Shown piece after piece: positions 47,037-58,139 of a stretch of DNA of 64,000 bases. The stretch is taken from contig NC_068565.1 of the NCBI RefSeq assembly GCF_025698545.1, positions 3,286,001 to 3,350,000 on the forward strand, in the 5' to 3' direction. The notes under the pieces were generated by a model. It saw only the letters and a list, made by a program, of their open reading frames with translations. It was not told the origin of the DNA and made no database searches. The stretch is from Gossypium raimondii (Eukaryota > Streptophyta > Magnoliopsida > Malvales > Malvaceae). Positions within the stretch are counted from its first letter, which is position 1; every line of letters starts with the position of its first letter. The position numbers and the translations under genes are program-made.

Positions 47037-48160
47037 CTCCTCTAATATTTGTAACAAATATTAGAACAAAAACTTTTTATGGGATCATTTTCAGCTTCAT
47101 TATTTTTATACATTTCCTTTTAAAACATCATTGTCAGTTATGCATGAAATGCCCATTCATTTTGAAAGTTTTATTAAAATGATTTTTTATTTAATTAATT
47201 AACTTTTAACCTTGTTAGGGATCTTATATTAATCAATTCTTTTCTTTTCTTTTTAAATTAATGAAACTCTAGTTCATTTTCATCTTCATTATTTTCTAAT
47301 ATATTTCCTTTCATTGGGGCTTTTAAAACATCATTGCATCAAAACCCCACCTTTCAAACCTGATCCATTTGGTGTAAACTTCCTTGAAAGTGCTATTAAA
47401 ATGATTTTTGAATTTTTTTAAAATTAGGATTAAATTGAAAAAATAGATAAATATTAAGGACTTAATTTATTATTATATAAATTAAATTCTATACTATTAA
47501 AGAAACTATTAATTTTCGTAATTAATCATCTTTGTTCACTTTCAAAATTAATAGGAATTAAATTTTTTATTTTTATTGTGTCATATTTACTAAGTATTGA
47601 AATTGAATCATAACAAACAAAAAAATTACAAATCAAGCAAAAGCTAAAACATAAGGCAACAAATTTCAGTACGAAAAAGCAAATTAAAATCGCAGTAAAA
47701 ATTAAAATAAAGATACTCAAGCATCTATATAAATATTCCATCCTACTTTTTAAAATATATTTTATATTTTATATTTTATATTTAATATATTTTTAGTATT
47801 TAAGTTTCGTTTTGATATTAAATTTGGTATCTAAATCAAATAACTTAATGAATGTTTGATATGTCTACTCTAGTAGAAAAGAATATCGATACTTAATTAG
47901 GAAAAAATCAGTTACCAAATTAAGCATTTCTGCCAAACTCAAGTATTTAACTAAGGTAACAAAATAAAATATCAAATTGAAAAAAAAACTCATATACCAA
48001 ACTCAATAATATATATATATATATATCCGGCCGTTCATGGTGAAAGAACAAACTTTTAATATTTCTCAGAATTCCAAAGCTTATAAAAACTTATTATATA
48101 TAAAAGATTGGTTAAGTTTGCATTTAATCTTTGTATAGATAGCAACTTCGGAAAGTAAAG
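47035..48160. other. AT-rich intergenic region, leader of the frameshifted small gene at its right end
   Basis: No conserved protein motif on either strand. Two diverged copies of a segment (TTATTTTTATACATTTCC..TTTTAAAACATCATTG and TTATTTTCTAATATATTTCC..TTTTAAAACATCATTG) lie at 47098-47132 and 47289-47336. At 48087 there is a TATATAAA box. The leader GCATTTAATCTTTGTATAG (48119) is shared with the related gene at 58770. Confidence 0.5.
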
Positions 48161-48461
48161 ATGGGTGGGCAGTTTGCGCCTATCATCGATCGGTCTCTTA
48201 TTCTTTGTTGTATTTGGGTTTGTAATTGCGTTGGCAAGTCGCAAAAAGAAAGGAGAACAGAAGGAAGATGGTGAGGAAAAGCAACCTGAAGATGCCAAGC
48301 AGCCTCAAGATGCTACTAAAGTGAACGATGCAGATGACGTTTTGGAATCCGCCAAAGAAATCGCTGAAGCCACCATCGATATTCTTGAAGCCATTGGTGA
48401 TATTGTTGGCGGTGAAACTGTAGAAGTTGGCGTGACGGTCTGTTGTTTCTTTTGTGCATGA
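48161..48461 (+). pseudogene. VCCFFC small protein, copy 1, frameshifted at the start
   Basis: Homolog of the intact gene at 58807-59055. The ATG at the matching place (48161) runs out of frame because of one extra G right after it (ATGGGTGGG). The conserved frame, readable from 48165 with GTG, encodes about 98 aa: an N-terminal hydrophobic segment (IGLLFFVVFGFVIALAS), a basic KKK patch, an acidic linker, an amphipathic part (ADDVLESAKEIAEATIDILEAIGDI) and the end VCCFFCA. No in-frame ATG lies upstream. Either the copy is dead or it uses a non-AUG start. The function is unknown; I do not recognise the family. Confidence 0.6.
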
Positions 48462-49032
48462 TACTTGCCTATGTATGTATTATGCAGATGAATATATGAA
48501 GTTCAAGGTACATATGAAATGAATCCAGCTTCTCTCATACCTATCCCTCTTCTTCCAACTTATTTTTCTTGAAAATATAAAAATTAAAACTTATTTCTTA
48601 AATTATTCTTTTAATTTTTATAATTTTTAATCTGTAAATGGGTTATTTAACAGGGTGGGTCTACATGTTACTTTATATTGATTGAGGTACATACCCCATC
48701 TGTTTGAACAAATATAGAACTATTTTATCTTAAAATTATGTATTTGAAGTTCTTTTATCAGCCAAAATAAAAGTTTTTATTAAAATCTCAAACAGGTTAT
48801 GTATTTGAAGTTGATTTTTAGAGAAGGATTGGAACATTCACTCACATATCGGCTTCATATCAAAATTTATTTTTGCTCTAAACAATGAATTTATTTTGTT
48901 TTTAAATAATATATCTAAAGAGGTTGGTCCACGTTTTGTGTCTTAAGTTGATTCAAAATCATTAATCATATATTATTTTTTACCTCTTATAAGTAAAATA
49001 TATCTTAAAATATATAGTTAAAATGGCGAATT
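48462..49032. other. 3' flank of the small gene, no gene seen
   Basis: The first 60 bp (TGCCTATGTATGTATTATGCAGATGAA) are shared with the 3' flank of the copy at 58807. The remainder is AT-rich non-coding. Confidence 0.55.
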
Positions 49033-49681
49033 GAGTCTTCCAAATCATTCCCGCAAGAGATCCGGACCGATTTTTTTCTGATCCTTCGATAAAAAATATT
49101 CATTTTCTTAATAAAAATAGGAGGTAGAGCCGATAAAGATTTCTTTTTCGATTCATCCCTGGAGTTGAATTAATACCTCATTCAAGAATTGGTTTTGATC
49201 TAATCCATAGGAATCAATAGAAAAGGCAAATCCCTTATAATACACCAGATCCGACTCGGTTATTGATATAGTGAATAGATCTGTCATTTCTTCTAATGTG
49301 TATCCCCCTGTTCTGGTCATGGAATAGATGAAATAAATAAATAAAAATGGATATTTGTTCAAGAATGAAATCTTATTGGAATTGCCCAGTTAGTCCTTCG
49401 GAACCATATCACATCTTGGATATGATGAAATAGGATGAATTGAGACGGTATTTTGTAAATACTAATTATCTTGAATATATTAACTATTTCTTTATTTTTT
49501 TGATCGCTTGGAAGGGACAAAAGGAACATATTGTTCTTAATTTCTTCAACAATTTTTTATCTATAGTGGACCTCTCAGTAGAATTTGAACCCAGATGAAG
49601 TTCTGACCATATATAAGAGAAAAAAGAATGAATGGGTCTTGTAGGATTCGGAAGCAGATGAATATCTTGATTGGCATTCAC
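49033..49681 (-). pseudogene. ycf2: Plastid ycf2 fragment in nuclear DNA (NUPT)
   Basis: Minus-strand frames contain [57 protein letters not shown] and [20 protein letters not shown], in the order expected for the central-to-late part of the plastid ycf2 protein. Several frameshifts and small deletions separate the pieces. With only about 650 bp and many differences, it is an old plastid-to-nucleus transfer, not a working gene. Confidence 0.88.
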
Positions 49682-50162
49682 ACTATTATCGATGCAGGAG
49701 GACGTGAGTTTGAGTACGCTGAGACCTATTTAATAGTTGGAGATAGGCTATGGGTAGAATTAGGTTTTATTGTATATAAAAAAAAACAGATATGATAAAT
49801 AACCTATAATGAGATTAGTGTTAAAAAAAATGTGTTGCTAAAGATTCATATACATAATATAAATTTGTAATGCATGATTAAATAATTATAGTAAATTTAA
49901 ATTTTAATATATTTATTATTAAATAAAAAAATAAAAAATCCTTAACGAAGTGGGAGGGTTTATTCTAGTTGTATATAAATGTTTCAATGAATTTCCAATT
50001 AATCTTTGTATAGCCGGGGAAATCGGAATTTAAAGATTGGTGACGCTACCGTTGCCAAAAGCTTCATACATCTTATGGATTATGGCATATCACAATATTC
50101 GCCAGAAAAATAAACGCATATATTTATTAAATTTTATGTAAGAATTAAATAAATATTTGATT
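49682..50162 (+). pseudogene. Spacer with a 5' fragment of another VCCFFC-family copy
   Basis: At 50003-50050 the sequence CAATTAATCTTTGTATAGC..GGAATTTAAAGATTGGTGACGC matches the leader and start of the small genes at 48161 and 58807, but the start codon reads ATTG. Nothing recognisable of the remaining coding sequence follows. The rest of the interval is AT-rich with no gene seen. Confidence 0.45.
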
Positions 50163-50613
50163 GGGTAAAATATACAAATGGTCATTCAACTATACTCATA
50201 TTCCTGTTTTGGTCACTCAATTTTAATTTTTTTAATTTAGGCCCTAATGTTTTATTCATTTCTTTTTTATCATCCATTGTTAAATTGAAAACGAGAATAA
50301 TGATGCGACATTTTTAACTGTTATAATAACACATTTAGTCTTCAAATTGATAGAATTTGTAAATATGAAGAGTTGAAGTTATTGAATTATTTAGAATTAG
50401 AATCAAATTGGTAGAATATGCAAGTATTAAGGACTAAATGTCTTATTATACCAATTAGAAAAAGGCCACACCATTATTTTCATTATCAATTTAACAACAG
50501 TGACCAAAACATGAATGAGTACAAATATTAGTGTCTAAATTGATTTTTTTAAAAAATTGGGTGACCAAAACAGAATGCAAGCATAGTTGGGTGACTATTT
50601 GTATAGTTTGCCT
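50163..50613. mobile_element. Mutator-type MITE, 9-bp TSD TATTTGATT
   Basis: Inverted ends GGGTAAAATATACAAATGGTC and ACTATTTGTATAGTTTGCCT are flanked by the 9-bp repeat TATTTGATT (50154-50162 and 50614-50622). It is 451 bp with no coding. The ends are related to those of the element at 36900-38108 (AAATAGTCAC core). Confidence 0.8.
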
Positions 50614-51247
50614 TATTTGATTTGAATGGTAAAGTTAAATGTTTAAAATGCATTGTATCATGAATTCAAGATTTATTATGATTGGGATTTTATTGATTTT
50701 AAATAAAATATAAAAAGTCGAAAACACTCTCATAATAATATAATTTATGTTACATATAAAGAATATTTTAATAATTTTTAATTAACTTGGTGCCTAATTA
50801 ACTTGTGATACCTATTTATTTAGGAGTTTAACAAAATAAAATAATTTATGCAAGAATTTTATCTTGAATGCATATTTAATGCAGTAGATAATTGTTATAT
50901 AATTATAGTGAAAATAACTCAACCCGAGATTCGACTTGAAATACCCATGATTTAAATAATCCCAGACACTTCATTTTGGGGGACATGTGAGACACTCCAT
51001 GGCTTATCTTCTTCTTCTCCATAAAATCTTTTGTCTCCATATTCAAAACCTTCTTCAAGACCATTTTGTCTCCCCTTTTTTCACTCATGTTGATACACAG
51101 TATCACAATATAATTAATAATTAGTAAATTAATAAACGAAATATATATCCTTTGACTAAAATAACAACTTTTGGAATAACAAAAATAAAGTTGTAAAACA
51201 TTACTTCAACATCATGAGTCTAATCCAAGTTGTTGTCATGGTACAAA
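50614..51247. other. AT-rich spacer, no gene seen
   Basis: No conserved motif. One minus-strand frame at 51106-50903 is about 67 codons without a recognisable domain or homolog in this window. Confidence 0.5.
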
Positions 51248-51266
51248 CACTACACCAATACAGGCT

Positions 51267-51615
51267 TTTAGCGGCATTTGGATAAAAAAACGTCACTAAA
51301 AATCGAGCATTAGCGGCGCATTACGTAAAATGCCGCTAAAGATCAAGCATTAGCGGCGTTTTTTAAAAAAACGCCGCAAAAAACCTAAGCCCAACGGCAT
51401 CGTTTTCTATCTTTTGGGGCTTTAGCGGCGTTTTTAAAGAAAGCGCCGCTAATGCTCAGATTTTTAGCGGCGTTTTTGGAAAAGCGCCGCTAATGCTCAG
51501 ATTTTTAGTGGTGCTTTTGGAAAAGCGCCGCTAATGCTGGGGGCTTTAGCGGCGTTTTCCAAGAAGCGCCGTTAATGCTCGGGGCTTTAGCGGCGTTTTT
51601 GAAAAAGCGTCGCAA
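51267..51615. repeat. CACTA left subterminal array (TTTAGCGGCG / CGCCGCTAA)
   Basis: About six units of TTTAGCGGCGTTTTT..AAGCGCCGCTAA, each an inverted pair that can fold into a hairpin. Subterminal arrays in CACTA elements are usually transposase-binding sites; that role here is inferred from position. Confidence 0.85.
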
Positions 51616-51939
51616 AAATATTTTATCTGTCTATTTACTAGTTAATTTGTTTATTTATATTAATTATAATTTAATTTATTTTTAATTGAATATTTGTTAA
51701 AAATAGACAAATTTGAAATAATGACACGTAGAAATAATTTGAAATAAAAAAATAGAAAAATATTTGTTAAAAATGGAGAAATTAAAATACTATTATTTAA
51801 AATAATTTTAATTTTTTTGGGTACATAATTGATTGATTTTAATTTATATATTAAATAATTTCAAATATAATTGTAAAAGATACGATAGTATTAATTATAA
51901 AATATTTAATTTAATTATCATTATAGTTTAGGGTTTAAT

Positions 51940-52390
51940 ATATATGGTTAATTTAGGATTTAGGGCCGATTTAAGAGTTACAATTTTAAGGTTTATAGAT
52001 TATGGAATTAGGGATTATGGATTAGGGATTCTGATTTAAGGGTTGTGATTTAAGGTTTATGGGTTAGGGGTTAAGGGTTAGAGGTTAAGAGTTAGGGATT
52101 TAGGGTTTATGGATTCGATGTCAGGTTAGGGTTTAGGGTTTAGATTAATTAGTGTGTTTGAATTTATATATTAAATAATGTTTAGGGGTTAGGGGTTAGG
52201 GATTCGGGGTCGGGTTAGGGTTAGGGTTAGGGTTTAGGATTTAGATTAATTAGTATTTTTTAATTTATATATTAAATAAGGTTTAGGGGTTAGTGGTTAG
52301 GGGTTTGGTGTTTGTGGTTAAGAGTTAGTGATTTAGGGTTTAGAGATTCAAGGTCAGCTTAGAGTTTAAGGTTTAGATTAATTAGTATTT
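51940..52390 (+). repeat. Telomere-like degenerate repeat block
   Basis: Dense in GGGTTAGGG, GGGTTTAGGG and variants. The cleanest run (GGGTTAGGGTTAGGGTTAGG) is at 52212-52232. The plant telomere unit is TTTAGGG; here TTAGGG and TTTAGGG forms are mixed. The block is organised in about three larger units of about 110 bp, each preceded by ATTAATTAGTRTTT and AATTTATATATTAAATAA. It lies inside the CACTA element. Confidence 0.75.
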
Positions 52391-52509
52391 TTTTAATTTA
52401 TGTATTAAATAACTTCTTATATAATTGTAAAAGAGATAATAATAAATTGTAAAGATTATTAATTTAAAATTGATATGCAATATACAATAATTGAATATAA
52501 AAAATTATA

Positions 52510-53560
52510 AAATATGTGAGCTTTGGCGGCGTTTATAGCAAAAACGCCGCTAATATGTATTAGAATTTTTCAAAACGGTGTCGTTTCATTACAAGAATTT
52601 AATTTATTAGTGGCGTTTCTTCTGTAAACGCCGGAAAAGGTAACATTAGCGGTGTTTATGACTAAAAAATATTTAATCTAAACCATTTGATATATTTAAA
52701 TATTAGATTTAAAAAAATTAATAAAAATATGTAACAAATTGATACAGATAGGTAACTATCTATTTTGGATATATAGGACCAAATTATAGCAAATAAAAAT
52801 AAAATACAAAAACTAAAATCATTCCACATCGAACATCTAGCAAAATAATTATATTTTAGTTAGGAAGAAATATCTCTAATAAAATGGAGATTAGATCGAA
52901 ATGAATAATATAAAATCATGATTAACGCCTCAATCTTTAATAGAAATTTGATATGTGAGAGATTAATTGCTTACATTGGATAATTCTAACTTAATAATTA
53001 ATTACGACTATTTAATCATTTTTTCTTATTAAAATATACGATATTTATTTTGAGAGTACTTGATTTTTTATAAAATTCAATTTATAAAAATAATAGTAAA
53101 TGTTTTATAAAATCACTTAACTAATAATTTTAATGAAAAATAAAAGATTTTTAGCATAGCAAAACAGTGTCGTTTTATTCCAAATGAAATAATTTTTTGC
53201 GGCGCTTTTATGAAAAACGCCGCAAAAGGTAAGCAATAGCGGCGTTTTTATAAAAAACGCCACAAAAAATAATTTTACTTTACAAAAATAGCTCCATTTT
53301 AGCATAGCAAAACAATGTCGTTTTATTCCAAATGAAATAATTTTTTGCAAGCAATAGCGGCGTTTTTATAAAAAACGCCACAAAAATAATTTTACTTTAA
53401 AAAAATAGCGCCATTTATATAGCAAAACGGTATCATTTTATTCCAAATGAAATAATTTTTTACGATATTTTTTAAAAACACCGCAAAAGATAAGCAATTG
53501 AGGCGCTTTTATAAAAACGCCAAAAAAAAAATTTTACTTCAAAAAAAAAATAGCGCCATT
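52510..53560. repeat. Dispersed GCGGCG hairpin motifs and an 85-110 bp tandem unit
   Basis: Further copies of the subterminal motif, here as TAGCGGCGTTTTTATAAAAAACGCC. From about 53150 to 53560 they are embedded in three or four tandem units containing AGCATAGCAAAACRGTGTCGTTTTATTCC and AAATGAAATAATTTTTTGC. Confidence 0.8.
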
Positions 53561-53899
53561 TTGACAAATCCCCTCCCCCGAAATCCCCAACTTCCCCCCC
53601 TAAAATCCCTAATTTCCCACATCCAAGTAAAAAACCCAAAAGCTTATTCACTCTGTGTTTCTTCCCAACTGAAGCCAAGCCAGTTCTTGTTTGTTCTTCG
53701 TCTTAAAACTCTCAAATGGATAAAAAGGCTCCAAAATCAAAGAACCCAGAACCAGGATGGGATCCTCTTCCCTTCTCTTTTCTAAAAAAAAATGTCTGAT
53801 TGGTCCGCAATCAGTTACTGATGCTTTGTTGAATGAATAAGAAGCTTTTTTCAAGATTATTTGTTCCTTCCGGCTCACTCCTCACCAAAACCAGAAGGC
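53561..53899 (+). pseudogene. Possible captured 5' gene piece (unidentified)
   Basis: C-rich leader-like sequence (CCCCTCCCCCGAAATCCCC) followed by an ATG at 53716 and a short frame MDKKAPKSKNPEPGWDPLPF that ends at about 53797. Base composition differs from the AT-rich surroundings, as expected of a captured promoter/first exon. I do not recognise a family. Confidence 0.35.
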
Positions 53900-54430
53900 A
53901 CACTACCGGGAAAGTAAGATAGCTTCTCCTCTGATTATAAATCAAATAAACCTCCCAAAAATTCGTGTTGTACTGTATTAAGGGAGGCAGTGAAAGCCCT
54001 ATATTTATATATATATATAACGATATAAAGATAAAAAGATAGGTGGTCCTAGAAGGGTCCTTCGCTACACTCGCGCTCCAGACAGAAAGGTCAACTCAAC
54101 TAGTCGCAAGAAGAAAGGCTGGGTAGGATCGTAAACTCATCTGCGAACACCTAACTGCTGAGGTTGGTTCCGAGCCTTAGATAGGAATTCTTGGGCTTCT
54201 CTCGACCTGTGAAGAAAAGCTTTTTCAGATGTTAAAAAAAGCATTGTAGGATAATCGGCATCTGTCCCTCGAGAAAGAGTAAGATAGGCAAAAAGGCATA
54301 GAGACAACAGCGGTAATGCCGCATCTCTCGATGAGAAGGAATCCTGGAAAGAAGAGCAAAGAAAAGCCCTTCTTAAACCAAGGAAACGATGAGAAAAAGA
54401 GCAAAAAGGGATTGGAAATTAAAGGGTACT
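53900..54430. other. Organelle-like (probably mitochondrial) insertion
   Basis: Higher-GC, non-repetitive sequence with no open frame. It has the look of plant mitochondrial spacer DNA (AAGAAAGGCTGGGTAGGATCG, GAGGTTGGTTCCGAGCC, GGCATAGAGACAACAGCGG). I recognise style but not a specific mitochondrial gene. It lies inside the CACTA element, so it was taken up before or during that element's history. Confidence 0.4.
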
Positions 54431-54540
54431 GAGTGGAAGATGAGGTTAAGGATGTTTATATTTTTGATGTTTCTATTGCTTCATTTCCCTTTTAAAAAAT
54501 TTAGGATGTTTCTATTTTTGATGGGATATGAATGCTGTAG

Positions 54541-54985
54541 GTGGTTTTGATGCCTACCCATTTAGCAATTGTGATGGAGTATGCTGCTGGTGGTGAGCTC
54601 TTTGATCGAATTTACAGTGCTGGTAGATTCAGTGAAGATGAGGTCCTTTTTCTGTTTCTATTTTTATTCTTTTCATTCCCACTTTTTTTTTTTTTGGAAA
54701 CAAAATTTATTTTAGTGCTTACTTGTATTTCTTCAGGCTAGATATTTTTTTCAGCAGTTGATCTCTGGTGTTAATTACTGTCACTCCATGGTATTTAAAC
54801 TCAAAAAAATCAAACCTTGATGTTTCTTAGTGTATGCCAAATGTAAGAACTAAATCTACTTATTGTTTCCATGTTCCTATTCTTGTTTGCAGCAAATATG
54901 CCATAGAGATTTGAAATAAGAAAATACCCTTTTAGATGGAAGTTCTGCACCTCGTTTGAAAATCTGCGATTTCAGTTACTCTAAG
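54541..54985 (+). pseudogene. SnRK2-type protein kinase fragment captured by CACTA
   Basis: Three exons keep their splice borders: 54541-54642 ([20 protein letters not shown]), 54737-54790 ([18 protein letters not shown]) and 54893-54985 (QICHRDLK, stop, ENTLLDGSSAPRLKICDF). This is the middle of the kinase domain of an SnRK2 (ABA/osmotic-stress kinase) with the family's phase-conserved introns. A stop replaces the Leu after HRDLK, and DFG reads DFS. The ATP-binding region and the entire C-terminal half are absent, so no active kinase can be made. Confidence 0.85.
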
Positions 54986-55662
54986 GTTTGGGAATAATTA
55001 TATATAGTCCATCTTAAATGTCAGTTACCAGCTTGAGACATGAATGGTGCAGGTTTGTAAGTAGCATATATAGATATAAGCTGGTCTGATTTGATGACTG
55101 GTTAAGTGGGGAAGGATGTACATACATGTTAAGTGGGGAAGGATGTATATAGCATTTGCAGATTTTTGAAGGTTAGAAGAATATGATATTTATTTTGCCA
55201 TTAGTTGGATGAGGGATAAACCATAAAATAGGTTAGTAAGTTAGAATACACTATTTCTTTTGCTAGAACAATGCAAGGATGTTTCTAGCACTTGCAAATT
55301 TTAGTAGTAAATATGAACCCACAAAATATATCTAAGTTGTTAGGACTCTTCATTTTTCATGAAGTACCCATGACCGACATTTATGTCCGAAACACGGATA
55401 TGAAGATATGACCTCCGAGGATCCTTCAAATACATAAAAAAACATAGAAAAACTAACCACACCTATGTCAGATACATACTCGTATCTGACACTCATACCT
55501 GAGTCCAAGTAACATAGGTATATATTTTTTCTTATCTAGCAAGTTTAATGATTCTGTCACCTTTGTAAGTGCTATTGCATAATTGATTTCCTTTGAAACA
55601 TTGCTTCGGACAAGATGTTAATAAAGTTTCTCTAACATGAGGCTGGGGGTACTTGATTTCAG

Positions 55663-55960
55663 ATAGCAATGTGGCTGATATTGTGGTGGAAATATATCCC
55701 AGTTTTAGTCATTCTATCTAAAATGTTCTTTGCAGGTAAGTCTTTTTGGTGTTCTTAATAGATTTTTAGTAGTTAACTGTTGAGTAACTTTGGTGCTCTG
55801 TTGATGTACCATGATTCAGGATAATCACTTAGTTTAGATGCTTTATAAATGTTAATCATGTTGTAATTTGTTTCAATAATGAATGGATATTTGATCCTCA
55901 CTGTATATGTGCAGGTTTGTCACTGTTTGCGGCACTTGGCTTTTTACTGTATGGTGGAAG
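55663..55960 (+). pseudogene. TOM1-like (DUF1084) membrane protein fragment captured by CACTA
   Basis: Two exons, 55663-55735 (IAMWLILWWKYIPVLVILSK, MFFA) and 55915-55960 (GLSLFAALGFLLYGGR), join in frame through a GTAAGT..GCAG intron. The motif ALGFLLYGGR in a hydrophobic stretch is typical of plant TOM1/THH1-type multi-pass membrane proteins. Only two of the many exons are present. The assignment is from memory of the family motif. Confidence 0.6.
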
Positions 55961-56645
55961 GTAATTGCATTGACATTTATTGTATTGTTTCTAATTGTTT
56001 TAATGGCATTGGAGCTAGCTTAGTGTGATAATTTGTTTTATGTTTAGGGAGCACACATTTTAAAACCTGTATATCATTTTTCTTTTTATATGTTGACATA
56101 AGCTTTGATATCTGGTTTGTGAATTAAAGGAGTGGATTTTTCCCTGTTATAACAAAACCAGGAAGGATAACGGTGCGTTAAGCATTTAAATATAATAAAC
56201 AATATATCATGTTGATATAAAAAAAGCAATATATCACTATATTGTACTGCAAAACACTCACATCTGCATACAATGAATGTAAAATATACTAATGATGCAG
56301 CTCAATTAAAACTTTTTAATATGGATATACTTTGATCACATGTGTGCACCTAGTTACTGACACTTAGGCTTTGCTAAACATTTGTACTCATTGTTGATAA
56401 TCCTGTATGTATCAACATTAGAACAAATATTTAATCAGTGTGGAAAGGTTTGCCTTTGCTAAATGATGATGAATCTCTTGTTTATATAGTGTGCTCTTTT
56501 ATCATTTATGTTAATGTGGCTTCGTGTGCTTTCCTCAGTATATCCCCTTGGTTAAATGGTTAAATTTTTTTTCCCTCTGTAAGGTTAAATGGTGGCATGC
56601 TTATTTTTGTTTAAATATTAAATGTGACGTTCTCTTACTGCACAG

Positions 56646-57603
56646 AAACTTAGTTTGGAACAATCTAATTCTAGCCAGTAAGGAATGGAAGCCTCCATTA
56701 AGAGTTTGCTTGCAGAAAAGGAAGAATTGGCAATGGTTTCAATTGAGAGAAGGCTTCAATTGAAGCTATTGAAGAGAAAAGAAAGTTATACAATTCTCAG
56801 ATAACATCGTTATCAGCTAACAAGCACATTAAGCTGTACAAGGATATGCAATTTTCAGTTATAACATTGGACTAATATTTTCTGTTTTTCTTCATCTTGA
56901 GTTGATGTGTACATGATTTATTGAAAAAAACTTTTCGTTTCAGGTAAATAATTTAAGAGGTGCCGAACATAGGTAAGCTGCTTCTTAAGTTTAAGCCTCT
57001 TCATTTAACCTTCAGCTAGGATGTTTCTTAACATATAGAAATTGTATTATTAATTTTGATGATGTCAAAGAATCATTGAACCTAAAAGTTTAAGTTATTA
57101 TATTAGTGCCTTTATTTTGTTGTTTTTGGTTCTAATGTCCACTTTTGCCCTTAGCTGTCTTTATAGTTTTATGATCTATTAATTCCTCTATTTTTTATAT
57201 GATAAGAGTTGTCACATGATTTGCTATCTTGCTTCTATGGGATTTCAAGAAAAATATGTTGTTGAATGTACTTGCTTTTTTAGGTTTGTACTTTATTATT
57301 ATGGTTATGCTTTTTATTCTGACTCTTTATGATTTAAGTATCAGTGTTCGGAACCCATGGATGTGGGAAAACTTGGAAAAAAATTGAACATACTCATCTC
57401 AGACATGCCTTCATACCCATATCTGACATGTCTTTATATTGACACCTAACACTCATACCTAAGTCCGAGTAACATGGTTCTTTTCTTTTTCAAGTTCTAA
57501 ATTGTTTAACAATAGGTTCTTTGTTTTCTTAAGCAGGGATGATGAAGATGATTCTGTTGCCAAGATGAAGGCAACTGAGGAAGCCTTGGAAGCAAAACAA
57601 AAA
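56646..57603 (+). pseudogene. Coiled-coil protein fragment captured by CACTA
   Basis: Likely exons: 56646 to about 56800 (KLSLEQSNSSQ, stop, GMEASIKSLLAEKEELAMVS), 56944-56972 (VNNLRGAEHR) and 57537-57603 (DDEDDSVAKMKATEEALEAK), each with plausible AG/GT borders; the last two join in phase. The charged, Leu/Glu-rich sequence suggests a long coiled-coil, perhaps of kinesin type, but I cannot name the donor gene. A stop lies in the first exon. Confidence 0.5.
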
Positions 57604-58139
57604 GTAACAAATAGCTTGTCTGCTACTTGTTCTTTTTTTTTTTAATTATGTTTTATAATTTTGTGACAAATTGTTCTTGGTACTCTGAAGATATTTATAC
57701 AAAATTACCCTATGATTCTATTGTATTTATACTGCATGGCTGCACCATGTATTTCTTAACTAGTTTGATAAATTTTATGTGTGTTGTTTAATTTTTCGTT
57801 ATTGTCTTTGTAACTTGCAGCAAAAACCTACATTTGAGCTATCTTTCCATTGTTTATTTTAGTTTTGATTCTAAATTTTTATTTTACTTTAATATTTACG
57901 ACAACTTGAGTTTTAACTTTTGAATTTTAATTGTGTTATTAATTTACGGCCCTAAATTCTAAAACTAAATTCATTAATTTTTATATTTAGTTTTAAAGTT
58001 AAAATTTTCATAGAAAATTTAATTTAAATAATATTTTATATTTATATTTAAAAAGTATATTTAAAGTTCAAATTTTAAAAATAAAACATAATATAATATT
58101 TATCATAAAAATAAATATTATTTGATTAAAATAATTTTT

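Noticed and set aside
46807..47064. 85-codon + frame ending in Tyr-Ile repeats
   Set aside because: It runs through the LINE remnant into the (TA)n microsatellite.
51940..52390. True telomere or chromosome end
   Set aside because: The repeats are degenerate, mixed in type, organised in longer units and embedded in a bounded CACTA element.
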